Shown in pieces: positions 39,262-46,617 of a stretch of DNA of 64,000 nucleotides. Where the stretch lies: assembly GCF_009674485.1 (NCBI RefSeq), contig NZ_WKJJ01000010.1:1-64000 (forward strand), in the 5' to 3' direction. The notes beneath the pieces were generated by a model. The model was not told the DNA's origin and searched no databases. It saw only the letters and a list, made by a program, of their open reading frames with translations. Source of the DNA: Pseudoduganella rivuli (GTDB lineage: Bacteria > Pseudomonadota > Gammaproteobacteria > Burkholderiales > Burkholderiaceae_D). Made by a program: the position numbers and the translations under genes. Every line of letters starts with the position of its first letter. Within the stretch, counting starts at the first letter, position 1.

Positions 39262-39294
39262 TGCATGGCGGATGGGCAGGCCATCCGCCATGCA
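39262..39294. terminator. 14-bp hairpin between convergent genes
   Basis: Perfect stem tgcatggcggatgg (39262-39275) with its complement at 39281-39294, loop gcagg. It sits between the ends of the chemoreceptor and wax ester synthase genes. There is no long U run. Confidence 0.6.
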
Positions 39295-39301
39295 GCGCAA
39301 C

Positions 39302-40696
39302 TTAAACGCCGACCGCCTGCTCCAGGTCGTCAAACGCTTGCGCGATATAGCCGCTCAGCGACGCCAGGTTCGGCAACTGGTCGGTGGCGATCAGGCCGAA
39401 ATGCAGCAAGCCGCCATAGCTGAACAGCGTGATGTTCAGCAGGTTACTTGGCGGCAGCGTGGAAATCGGATGCATTTCCTCCAGCGGCGCCCCCTTCAGG
39501 TACATGCGCTGCTTCGGCCCCGGCACATTCGACACCAGCGTATTGCCCATCGGCGGCACCCGCTCCGACAGTTTCAGCATTTCCGCCAGCTGGCCGATCA
39601 GCGCCGTCACGATGGTGTACGTTTCAATCGCGGCCGGCGCCACGGAATCCACCATCACACGCACATTACGCAGCGAGAAACCGATATTGCGCAGGCGGAC
39701 ATACGGGTCGTCCGTCGGCGGCGACAGCTCGACCTGCACGATGCCGATCTTGTTGCCGGCCGATTTTTCCCCTTCCTTGCGCAGGTTGACGGGCATCTGG
39801 ATCACGATCGGCTGCGCCAGTTCCACGCCCTGCTCTTCCAGGTAGCGGCGCAGCGCGCCGTCCAGGCACGTCAGCGCCACGTGGTTCAGGGTCGAACGGG
39901 TAGCGGCCTGGATGCGGGCCACGCGCTCCATCGGGATGGTAATGGCCGTGAATTCGCGGCCGGACGTCACCTGCCCCGTCAGCGGCGTATGGCGGCTGGC
40001 CATGAAGGGCAGCGAAATCGCATTCTTGGTCAATTTCATGCTTTCCAGCAGCAGCATGGCGGACAGCCTGCCGATGCCGAACAAACGCTGGCTGACACCC
40101 TTGGCGCCGCCGATGGCTTTCGACAGCGCGTTTTCCACCATGTCCTGCCCCAGCTTGCGGCGCAGGCGGCCTTCATTGCTGCTGTGGCGAACCGACCAGA
40201 TCGGGTTCAGTTCATCCTCGTCGGGCGACTCCGACATGCTTTGCGCAAACCAGCGCGTCATCGTCATGCCATCCGCATAGGCGTGGTGCATTTTCTGGTA
40301 CAGCGCAAAGCGCCCGCCTTCAAGGCCGTCGATGACGTGCATTTCCCACATCGGGCGCGAGCGGTCCAGCACCGGCGTGTGCAGTTCCGCCACGAACTTG
40401 TACAAGTCTTCGCGACGGTTGGCGTCTTTCGGCATCTTGTGGAAGAACACATGCTGTTCCATATCGATGTCCGCGCATTCGGCCCAGTGCGGCAGCGCCG
40501 TCAGCGAATACGCGAGGATGCGGTTGAACGGCGGCTCCAGGTGCGTGGCCGCCAGGTATTCTTCATACAGTTTTTTTGCAAACGTCGCACGCGCTCCGGA
40601 CGGACGCTTAAAGATCAGCAAACCGGCGACGTGTTTGGGGCTGGCTTCCGATTCGGTGATCAGGAATCCGAGATCGAGGAGTGAGAGTTGGCTCAT
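39302..40696 (-). CDS. Wax ester synthase / diacylglycerol acyltransferase (WS/DGAT)
   Basis: 464 residues. The acyl-CoA acyltransferase active site HHxxxDG is present as H137-H138-A-Y-A-D142-G in KMHHAYADGMT. Other family features are RSRPMWEMHVIDGLEGGR, SNVPGPKQ and the C-terminal FSYGGLLHFGLIATD. It joins acyl-CoA to fatty alcohol or diacylglycerol at the inner membrane face, making storage lipid. The start at 40696 (MSQLSLLDLGFLI) is the usual N-terminus; 54 codons of extra frame upstream are excluded. It diverges from the ArsR-desaturase operon, with a palindromic site between them. Confidence 0.93.
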   Translation of the reverse strand: MSQLSLLDLGFLITESEASPKHVAGLLIFKRPSGARATFAKKLYEEYLAATHLEPPFNRILAYSLTALPHWAECADIDMEQHVFFHKMPKDANRREDLYKFVAELHTPVLDRSRPMWEMHVIDGLEGGRFALYQKMHHAYADGMTMTRWFAQSMSESPDEDELNPIWSVRHSSNEGRLRRKLGQDMVENALSKAIGGAKGVSQRLFGIGRLSAMLLLESMKLTKNAISLPFMASRHTPLTGQVTSGREFTAITIPMERVARIQAATRSTLNHVALTCLDGALRRYLEEQGVELAQPIVIQMPVNLRKEGEKSAGNKIGIVQVELSPPTDDPYVRLRNIGFSLRNVRVMVDSVAPAAIETYTIVTALIGQLAEMLKLSERVPPMGNTLVSNVPGPKQRMYLKGAPLEEMHPISTLPPSNLLNITLFSYGGLLHFGLIATDQLPNLASLSGYIAQAFDDLEQAVGV

Positions 40697-40885
40697 GGAA
40701 ATTACTATAAATGTAATGAAAAACCAGTATCTCGCGCTGCCGGAATGACAGTCAAGGAAGGAATCCTCGGGTTTTACGTGCTGTGCGAAATTGCGACGGA
40801 TTGCACCCGAAAACCTTCCACTCGCAAGCTTGACTTTCCGGATCGGCTGGCTCACCATATGATTAACAAATTAGTTAATTCAATA
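40697..40885. promoter_or_regulatory. Divergent promoter region of the lipid genes
   Basis: 189 nt separating the wax ester synthase and ArsR starts. The ArsR-proximal end is AT-rich and holds the palindrome at 40862-40879. Exact promoter boxes were not assigned. Confidence 0.5.
40862..40879. promoter_or_regulatory. Candidate ArsR-type operator
   Basis: attaac and gttaat are perfect 6-bp inverted arms around aaatta. It ends 6 nt before the regulator's start codon, where autorepression by ArsR-family proteins is common. Function inferred from position and symmetry. Confidence 0.5.
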
Positions 40886-41212
40886 ATGAGCAAAGAATTA
40901 GACAAGACATTCGAAGCGCTGGCTTCGCTGCCGCGCCGCAAGATCATGGCCTTGCTGTCGCATGCGGAACTGACCACGTCGGAGCTGGCGGAACACCTGG
41001 GCATCAGCGCCCCCGCCATATCCAGGCACTTGTCGGTGCTGGAGAACGCGGAACTGGTGGCCAGTGAACGCCGCGGGCAATTTGTCCACTACCGCCTGAA
41101 CGCGGACAGCCTGGTCAACACCTTGTCCGGCTTCCTGTTCGAACTGTGTCCGACCGCCGGTCCATTGAAAAAGACGTCGAAGGCTTTAGCGAAAAAACGC
41201 GAATCCACCTAG
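40886..41212 (+). CDS. ArsR-family transcriptional regulator
   Basis: 108 residues, a winged helix. The recognition helix is seen in TSELAEHLGISAPAISRHL and the wing in ASERRGQFVHYRL. No metal-binding cysteine pair in the alpha-3 helix (ELCPTAG has one Cys near the end) is evident, so the signal may not be a metal. The start at 40886 is preferred, because the alternative ATG at 40859 would place the palindrome inside the gene. It precedes the desaturase gene by 9 nt and probably regulates that gene, itself and perhaps the divergent acyltransferase. Confidence 0.9.
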   Translation: MSKELDKTFEALASLPRRKIMALLSHAELTTSELAEHLGISAPAISRHLSVLENAELVASERRGQFVHYRLNADSLVNTLSGFLFELCPTAGPLKKTSKALAKKREST

Positions 41213-41221
41213 GAGGCAGTC

Positions 41222-42451
41222 ATGCACAGCGATCGCATCACGCATATCGATGAAGGCAATGTCTTGCGCGGGACGGTGCGCTGGTCTCCCGCCAAATCGC
41301 TGTGGATTACCGCAATGGCCATCACGTCCATCGTGGGCGGCTACCTGACCTTTTCCTGGTCCAACCTGCTGCTCTTTACCGGCGCGACGGCGTTCGTGCT
41401 GCTGTTTGGCCATACCCTGGGCAGCCACCGCAAACTCATACACGACAGTTACCAATGCCCCAAATGGCTGGAATATGCGCTGGTCTATGCCGGTGTCCAG
41501 GTGGGGCTGGCGGGCCCGCTGGGGCTACGCTTGCAGCACGACTTGCGCGACCACGCCCAGCGCCAGCCCGATTGCCATCCCTACTTGCGCCATGGCCAGC
41601 CGCTGCTGGCTGACGGCTGGTGGCAACTGCACTGCGAACTGGCGTTGGCGCAGCCGCCTGCCCTGACATTGCCGGACGCTGTCGCGCATGACCGTTTTTA
41701 CCGTTTCCTCGAGCGCACGTGGATGCTGCAGCAATTGCCGCCCGCGCTGGCGCTGTATGCCTTCGGCGGCTGGCCGTTCGTGGTCTGGGGTGTCTGCGCG
41801 GGCATCACCGCCAGCGTGACGGGACACTGGCTGATCGGCTATTTCGCCCATAACCACGGCCCCATGCACAATGAAATCACCGGGGCCGCCGTGCAGGGAC
41901 ACAATGTACGGCTGGCATCGCTGATCACCTTGGGCGAATCGTGGCACAACAATCACCACGCGTTTCCCGGCTCCGCGCGGCTGGGCCTGTATCCGGGCGA
42001 ATGGGATCCGGGCTGGTGGACGCTGGCGCTGCTGCGTCGCTGCGGGCTGGTGTGGGACATCATCCAGGCGCACGATTTGCCGGCGCGGCCCGAACGCCTG
42101 GCGCTGGATGCCGCCGTGTTGAATGCGCCGGAAGCACCCGTGCAATCCCTGCGGCAAACATTGCGCGACTGTTTTGCCATGGCACGCAGGCCCGTCGCAT
42201 TACAACTCAGCAGCCCTTGCGCCACCTTGCCTGCCTGGGCACTGCGCCGATTAGCAGGCGACAATATTTCCATTCTTGCCACGCCGGGTCAGCGCCGCAT
42301 GCAATTGCAGGGCGGTGGCGTCACACTGGTTGGCTTGCCCGCGCTTGCCATTGCCATGCTGCAATCCAGGCGCACCGTGGCCGCCAGCGCCGCGCTGGTG
42401 CTACTGCCGCTGGCATTGGCGGGCGAGGCGGTACGGGGCCGATTTGCGTAG
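41222..42451 (+). CDS. Acyl-CoA / fatty acid desaturase family membrane protein
   Basis: 409 residues with about four membrane segments (GGYLTFSWSNLLLFTGATAF, LALYAFGGWPFVVWG and others). The histidine boxes of the di-iron desaturases are visible: HTLGSHRKLIH, QHDLRDHAQ, GYFAHNHG and ESWHNNHHAFP. The enzyme would introduce a double bond into an acyl chain at the inner membrane. The family is the stearoyl-CoA-like branch. A strong ribosome site, aggagg, precedes the ATG. The C-terminal about 130 residues have no desaturase motif and are Leu/Ala-rich. Confidence 0.9.
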   Translation: MHSDRITHIDEGNVLRGTVRWSPAKSLWITAMAITSIVGGYLTFSWSNLLLFTGATAFVLLFGHTLGSHRKLIHDSYQCPKWLEYALVYAGVQVGLAGPLGLRLQHDLRDHAQRQPDCHPYLRHGQPLLADGWWQLHCELALAQPPALTLPDAVAHDRFYRFLERTWMLQQLPPALALYAFGGWPFVVWGVCAGITASVTGHWLIGYFAHNHGPMHNEITGAAVQGHNVRLASLITLGESWHNNHHAFPGSARLGLYPGEWDPGWWTLALLRRCGLVWDIIQAHDLPARPERLALDAAVLNAPEAPVQSLRQTLRDCFAMARRPVALQLSSPCATLPAWALRRLAGDNISILATPGQRRMQLQGGGVTLVGLPALAIAMLQSRRTVAASAALVLLPLALAGEAVRGRFA

Positions 42452-42506
42452 CGCAAGCGGCGCAACCCGTTGTGCACAGCGCCTTTCTGTCGCATAATTC
42501 TGCCCC

Positions 42507-42752
42507 ATGAACGATACTACCCGCCCAGAACTGCCGGACCATCTGTCGATCGATCCGCGCAGCAAATTCCACGTCCCTGCCGTGTTCGAACACGAAGTAG
42601 GCATTCATTTCAATGACAAAGAACGCACTGATGTCGAGGAATACTGCATCAGCGAAGGCTGGATCAAAGTGCCGGCCGGCAAAGCACTGGATCGCCGCGG
42701 CAATCCGATGCTGATCAAGCTGAAAGGCAAGGTCGACGTGTTCTACAAATAA
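42507..42752 (+). CDS. DUF3297 family small protein
   Basis: 81 residues, with the family features DHLSIDPRSKFHVPAVF, EVGIHFNDKER and VDVFYK near the end. The function of DUF3297 proteins is unknown. It is cytoplasmic, single-domain and followed by a strong terminator, so it is monocistronic. Confidence 0.9.
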   Translation: MNDTTRPELPDHLSIDPRSKFHVPAVFEHEVGIHFNDKERTDVEEYCISEGWIKVPAGKALDRRGNPMLIKLKGKVDVFYK

Positions 42753-42775
42753 TCCCGCGCATCGCGCAGGACAGG

Positions 42776-42810
42776 ATGGCTGGCGCCGGGCAACCGGGCC
42801 AGCCATTTTT
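42776..42810 (+). terminator. Terminator of the DUF3297 gene
   Basis: Stem atggctggc (42776-42784) with gccagccat (42798-42806), followed by a T run. It lies 24 nt after the stop codon. Confidence 0.85.
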
Positions 42811-42820
42811 CATGGCGTCG

Positions 42821-43156
42821 TCAACGCGCCGCTTCGTCGAACAGGCGCAGCGCCAGCAAGCCGTGGCCCACCGCCGCGCCGGCGCGCAGGGCTGACGCGA
42901 TAAACACGGCTTCCGCGATTTCTTCCCGCGTGGCGCCCGCCGCCACGGCATTTTTTGCATGCGCGTCGATGCAGTAAGCACATTGCGTGGTGAGCGCCAC
43001 CGCAATCGAGATCAGTTCGCGGTATTTGGCGGGAATGACGCCGTCGCTGCGTTCGGCGGCGGATTTCAGGGACAGGAAGGCTTGCGCTTCTTTCGGGGCA
43101 AGCTGGATGAGATCTTTGGCAAAGGCAAGATCTTCGGGACGCTGGTAGCCGGACAT
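42821..43156 (-). CDS. AhpD-like carboxymuconolactone decarboxylase family protein
   Basis: 111 residues. The thiol pair C-A-Y-C in TTQCAYCIDAHAKNA, with the nearby histidine, marks the AhpD alkylhydroperoxidase branch, which reduces peroxides through vicinal cysteines. The start at 43156 has aaagga 4 nt upstream, and 22 further in-frame codons are excluded. No AhpC gene is adjacent. It sits downstream of infA but is probably a separate transcript because the infA terminator intervenes. Confidence 0.9.
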   Translation of the reverse strand: MSGYQRPEDLAFAKDLIQLAPKEAQAFLSLKSAAERSDGVIPAKYRELISIAVALTTQCAYCIDAHAKNAVAAGATREEIAEAVFIASALRAGAAVGHGLLALRLFDEAAR

Positions 43157-43246
43157 GATTTCCTTTCTGGTGCGTTGGTTGTGACCGCAGGCACTTGCCT
43201 GCGATGACCAAGAGGCACGCAACGCTGGAAAGGATTCGCGGATGCG

Positions 43247-43277
43247 AAAAAAAAATCAGGCCGGCGGCACTTCCGGC
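43247..43277 (-). terminator. Terminator of infA
   Basis: 5-bp stem gccgg / ccggc (43260-43264 and 43273-43277), followed on the minus strand by a run of nine U (43247-43255). It begins 10 nt after the infA stop. Confidence 0.6.
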
Positions 43278-43287
43278 GTCAAGCGGC

Positions 43288-43557
43288 TTAACGGCGCCCG
43301 CGGAATGCGGGCCTGTTATGGGTCGGTGCACCGCGTTTTTCGATGTGGCGGAACGTGATGCGTCCCTTGCTGAGGTCGTATGGAGACAGTTCCAGGCTGA
43401 CCGCGTCGCCGGCCAGGATGCGGATATGGTTCTTGCGCATTTTTCCGGACGTATAGGCGATCAGCTTGTGACCGTTGTCGCAGTCGATGCGGTAGCGGGA
43501 ATCGGGTAATACTTCGGAGACGACCCCGTTCATTTCAATCAGTTCTTCTTTAGCCAT
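43288..43557 (-). CDS. infA: Translation initiation factor IF-1, long variant
   Basis: 89 residues. Residues 1-70 form the IF-1 OB fold ([41 protein letters not shown]). The last about 20 residues ([16 protein letters not shown]) extend beyond the 72-residue canonical IF-1 and are basic. Betaproteobacteria often carry two infA genes, one with such a tail. The protein binds the 30S A site during initiation. The ribosome site is weak. A canonical infA would be expected elsewhere, near ribosomal genes. Confidence 0.93.
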   Translation of the reverse strand: MAKEELIEMNGVVSEVLPDSRYRIDCDNGHKLIAYTSGKMRKNHIRILAGDAVSLELSPYDLSKGRITFRHIEKRGAPTHNRPAFRGRR

Positions 43558-43690
43558 GCGTGGACTCCGGTGAGGTAAAAGGCAGGCCACGGCAGCAGAG
43601 CCAAGCCCGACGGTGATAAAGCGGTGGAGATGGACGCATCGCTGGTGCCAGATGCGCTACGGAGTGAGCACTGGTGCCCATGTGGGAAGA

Positions 43691-43713
43691 AAAAAAGCCC
43701 GCATGCTGCGGGC
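43691..43713 (-). terminator. Rho-independent terminator on the minus strand
   Basis: Stem gcccgca / tgcgggc (43697-43703 and 43707-43713) with a 3-nt loop. A run of seven A on its left (43690-43696) gives U on the minus strand. It ends an RNA that would come from the right, but no gene with its stop directly upstream is seen. Confidence 0.75.
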
Positions 43714-43752
43714 CTCGTTCAATGTATCAAATTGCTTTAATCGCTGCACCTG

Positions 43753-43775
43753 CCCATGCTATCTGCATGGTGCGG
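43753..43775. repeat. Hairpin repeat, copy 2
   Basis: The core ccatgctatctgcatgg is repeated as at 2350-2379, with tgcgg on its right as in copy 1. It lies 7 nt from copy 3. Confidence 0.75.
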
Positions 43776-43779
43776 CGCC

Positions 43780-43807
43780 CCGGACGCCCATGCTATCTGC
43801 ATGGTGC
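43780..43807. repeat. Hairpin repeat, copy 3
   Basis: 28 nt identical to 2349-2376, including the left block ccggacg. Copies 2 and 3 are in tandem. Confidence 0.75.
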
Positions 43808-43974
43808 CCCTTCGTGTAGACCGACCAACGTATTCGGATGACAACCCGCACTGCATCGTCGCGTGGCGGCGTTACACATGCCGCGCCGCGTGCCTCTGCG
43901 GGAACCGGCAAGTCACAAGAACTTCACCGATGAACAGAGTGTAACACGCTTCTTGTGCGACGCACAAAATACTT

Positions 43975-44466
43975 TCAACTATCTTGCAAGCGGCGCCAGT
44001 CCGCCAGCTTCTCCGCAAATGACAGCGCCGCGTACGCGGGTGACGTCGATGGCAGCACGACGGTTCGATAACCCTGTGCGGAAAACTGGGCGGCGAACTT
44101 GCCGGAAGTCTGGCCGTTGAAGCCGACGGTCTCCAGCACGGGGCACAGTTCACGCAAGCGCTCGAAGTCATTGGCGGCAGGCTTGCGGATGGCGGAATCC
44201 AGGCTGCCCTTGCGCTCGCAAGCCCCCAGCACATCCCACAAGCCGAAGCCATGCGCCAGCAGGCGCGGCAGGCGTTCAACATACGGGAGCGCTGCCAGCT
44301 GCTCGCCCGTCAGCGCCGACAGGATCGGCCATAGCGCATTGCGCGGGTGCGCATAATACTGTTGCGCCTTCAGCGACGCCTCCCCCGGGAAGCTGCCGAG
44401 GATCAAAATGCGGGTATGGCTATCGATGACCGGGGCCAGGCCGGTCAGGGGAATGGACGAACTCAT
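43975..44466 (-). CDS. DNA glycosylase, deoxyinosine/uracil family 6 (HDG-like)
   Basis: 163 residues. The UDG superfamily motifs are LGSFPGEASLKAQQYY (loop 1), YAHPRNALWPIL and the C-terminal LPSTSPAYAALS. These fit the family-6 hypoxanthine-DNA glycosylases rather than MUG or Ung. It removes deaminated adenine from DNA. The frame begins at a clean ATG (MSSSIPLTG). No repair partner gene lies beside it. Confidence 0.88.
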   Translation of the reverse strand: MSSSIPLTGLAPVIDSHTRILILGSFPGEASLKAQQYYAHPRNALWPILSALTGEQLAALPYVERLPRLLAHGFGLWDVLGACERKGSLDSAIRKPAANDFERLRELCPVLETVGFNGQTSGKFAAQFSAQGYRTVVLPSTSPAYAALSFAEKLADWRRLQDS

Positions 44467-44546
44467 GGCGGCATTTTAGCCCATGGTTCCAGTGTTAGAA
44501 TCGGACGAAAGTTCCAAATTACAAGTACATCGGGAGATCCACCGTC

Positions 44547-44984
44547 ATGAGCGAACCACGCCAAATTGACAGGCTGCTGGAACGATACAGCGAAAGCCAC
44601 CGGCATCCCACAAACGAACTGATCCATTTCGTTTGCGTGCCGGCCATCGTCTTTTCCCTGCTGGGCCTGATCTGGCATGCCAATCCCATGGCGGCGGTGG
44701 GCGCCACCTTCCTTGCACTGGCGTATTACGTCACGCTGTCAATTCCGTTTGCCATCGGCATGCTGGTGATGTCGGGCGTCATGCTGGTGGTACTGGCGTC
44801 GCTGCAGCCGCCAGTCATCCTGCCCATGGCCGCGACCGTCTTCGTCGTGGCGTGGATCGGCCAGTTTATCGGCCATAAAATCGAAGGCAAGAAGCCGTCG
44901 TTTTTCGAGGATATCCGCTTCCTGCTGATCGGCCCCCTGTTTGTGCTGGGTTTCCTGTACCGCCGTCTGAATGTCGCTTACTAA
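44547..44984 (+). CDS. Mpo1-like membrane protein (DUF962)
   Basis: 145 residues with about four membrane segments. The conserved start YSESHRHPTNELIHFVCVP and the later FIGHKIEGKKPSFFEDIRF carry the histidines that bind iron in yeast Mpo1. Mpo1 is a dioxygenase that shortens 2-hydroxy fatty acids by alpha-oxidation. Its bacterial homologues may work on the same kind of lipid, but this is inferred. ggaga precedes the start by 10 nt. Confidence 0.88.
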   Translation: MSEPRQIDRLLERYSESHRHPTNELIHFVCVPAIVFSLLGLIWHANPMAAVGATFLALAYYVTLSIPFAIGMLVMSGVMLVVLASLQPPVILPMAATVFVVAWIGQFIGHKIEGKKPSFFEDIRFLLIGPLFVLGFLYRRLNVAY

Positions 44985-45066
44985 CGCGAAGTCGCTGGCA
45001 AGTGCTGCCAAATAGTCGACAAGCTGCCCGCCAGCAAGGTCGCGGGAATATGTCTATACTGGTCGG

Positions 45067-46032
45067 ATGTTTTCCTCTCCCGCCCTGTTTTCCGCCGCCT
45101 GCCTGATCTGGGGTTCCACTTTCTGGGCCATCACCCTGCAACTGGGTCACGTCGCGCCGGCTGTTTCCATTATTTACCGTTTCGGCCTGGCTGCCACGGT
45201 CCTGTTCGGCTGGTGCCTGGTGCGCGGCGACAAGCTGCTGCTGCCGTGGAAGGTGCAGCGCTGGATGATGGCGCAAGGTTTCGCCACGTTTGCCGTCAGT
45301 TACCTGTGCACTTACACGTCGGAAGAACATTTGATTTCCGCGCTGGTGGCCGTACTGTTTGCCCTGATGGTGATCTGGACGCCGATTTGCAGCCGCATCA
45401 TGTTCGGCACGCCGCTGACGTGGCGCACGTGGGGCGCGGCCTTGGTTGCCATCATCGGCGTCACCATGCTGTTCTACGACTCGATCCATGCATCCTGGAA
45501 AGAGATCATTGCGGGCGGCGCCGGCCACTTCCTGCTGGGCCTGGCGCTGGCGCTGACGGCCACCATTGCCGGCACGGTCGGCAACATGATGGTGGTGAAG
45601 GTGCGGGAACATTCGTCGAACGTCTTGCTGACGATGGCGTGGGCCATGCTGTGGGGCACCTTGTGCGTGACCGTGTTTGCGCTGGCGACCGGCGTGCAAT
45701 TCACGTTGCCGGCCTCGGCCAGTTACTGGGGCGGCCTGGTGTATTTGTCGCTGGCCGGCTCCGTCATCGCCTTCGCCGCGTATTTCACGCTGATCCACCG
45801 CTGGGGTGCGCAAAAGGCCGTGTATATCGGCGTGGTCACGCCGGTGATTTCCGTGCTGCTGTCGATCCAGCTGGAAAATTACCGTCCAGGAATAGTTGAA
45901 TGGCTGGGTATGGTATTGTGCTTATCCAGCGTGGCCTGGGTGTTGAAATCCCCGGCGCCAGCGGTGAAAAAACCTCAACCAGAAAATAATCCGATCCATG
46001 AGCCTGACCATACGTCCAGCCGAACCGCATGA
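45067..46032 (+). CDS. DMT-superfamily EamA-type transporter
   Basis: 321 residues with ten predicted membrane segments in two homologous halves. The first EamA half starts FSAACLIWGSTFWA and the second lies around GHFLLGLALALTAT. Loops are short. A hydrophilic tail of about 25 residues (KKPQPENNPIHEPDHTSS) closes the protein. Such transporters export metabolites such as amino acids. The next gene starts inside its last codons, 35 nt before the stop. Confidence 0.88.
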   Translation: MFSSPALFSAACLIWGSTFWAITLQLGHVAPAVSIIYRFGLAATVLFGWCLVRGDKLLLPWKVQRWMMAQGFATFAVSYLCTYTSEEHLISALVAVLFALMVIWTPICSRIMFGTPLTWRTWGAALVAIIGVTMLFYDSIHASWKEIIAGGAGHFLLGLALALTATIAGTVGNMMVVKVREHSSNVLLTMAWAMLWGTLCVTVFALATGVQFTLPASASYWGGLVYLSLAGSVIAFAAYFTLIHRWGAQKAVYIGVVTPVISVLLSIQLENYRPGIVEWLGMVLCLSSVAWVLKSPAPAVKKPQPENNPIHEPDHTSSRTA

Positions 46033-46477
46033 TGTGAACGCCATTTTTGGCATGATTTTCGAGCTGGCGGTATTTGAAAAACTCGAACACATTGTCGTTG
46101 CCGACGAAGCCAAGCTGCACGAAAGCCTGTTTGGCGCCCATCCCGCCGCCGAAGCGCTGGTCGGCGAGGAAGATGGCGAAGTCGTCACGTTCGCCCTGTT
46201 CTTCCATAACTTTTCCACCTTCCTGTGCCAGAAAGGCCTGTACCTGGAAGACTTGTACGTCAAGCAAAATGCGCGCGGCAAGGGCTATGGCAAGCAAATG
46301 CTGGTGGCGCTGGCGCAGCTGGCAGTGGAACGCCAGTGCGGCCGCTTCGAATGGTCGGTGCTGGACTGGAATGAAAACGCGATCAACTTCTACCAGGGCA
46401 TGGGTGCGACCGTCATGCCGGACTGGCGCATTTGCCGCGTGACGGGCGATGCACTGACACAACTGGCGTCCGAATAA
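45998..46477 (+). CDS. GNAT-family N-acetyltransferase (diamine acetyltransferase-like)
   Basis: 159 residues. The acetyl-CoA motif is QNARGKGYGKQMLVALAQLA, followed by WSVLDWNENAINFYQGMGA. The family close to spermidine/diamine acetyltransferases has this layout, but the amine substrate is not certain. It overlaps the end of the transporter gene and so is likely co-translated with it. A terminator belonging to the opposite strand follows. Confidence 0.9.
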   Translation: MSLTIRPAEPHDVNAIFGMIFELAVFEKLEHIVVADEAKLHESLFGAHPAAEALVGEEDGEVVTFALFFHNFSTFLCQKGLYLEDLYVKQNARGKGYGKQMLVALAQLAVERQCGRFEWSVLDWNENAINFYQGMGATVMPDWRICRVTGDALTQLASE

Positions 46478-46507
46478 AAAAAAAAGCCGCACAGTCATCT
46501 GCGCGGC
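46476..46507 (-). terminator. Terminator of the osmoprotectant transporter gene (minus strand)
   Basis: Stem gccgc / gcggc (46486-46490 and 46503-46507) with further partial pairing, next to a run of ten A (46476-46485). On the minus strand this gives a U run. It lies about 110 nt beyond the transporter stop. Confidence 0.65.
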
Positions 46508-46617
46508 GGAACCCAGTGTCATTTGGGGAGGGGAGAATGGAGCGACGAGTTCAATATAGCCGCGCCCGCTGACCATTTCCCTGACGCTTACAAACTCTTA
46601 CTCGGTTCAAATTTATC

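Larger units (their letters stand above)
43558..43974. other. Gene-free region with a terminator and two hairpin repeats
   Basis: 417 nt between infA and the DNA glycosylase gene. It contains the terminator at 43691-43713 and two copies of the hairpin repeat at 43753-43807. The part from about 43815 to 43974 has no recognisable gene, and no tRNA was identified by eye. Confidence 0.5.

Noticed and set aside
43690-43720. Attribution of the terminator to infA
   Set aside because: infA reads away from it, and its own terminator lies at 43247-43277. The A run shows that this one acts on transcripts coming from the right.
43815-43974. Possible tRNA or small gene
   Set aside because: No cloverleaf or start codon with a ribosome site was seen; kept only as an open observation.
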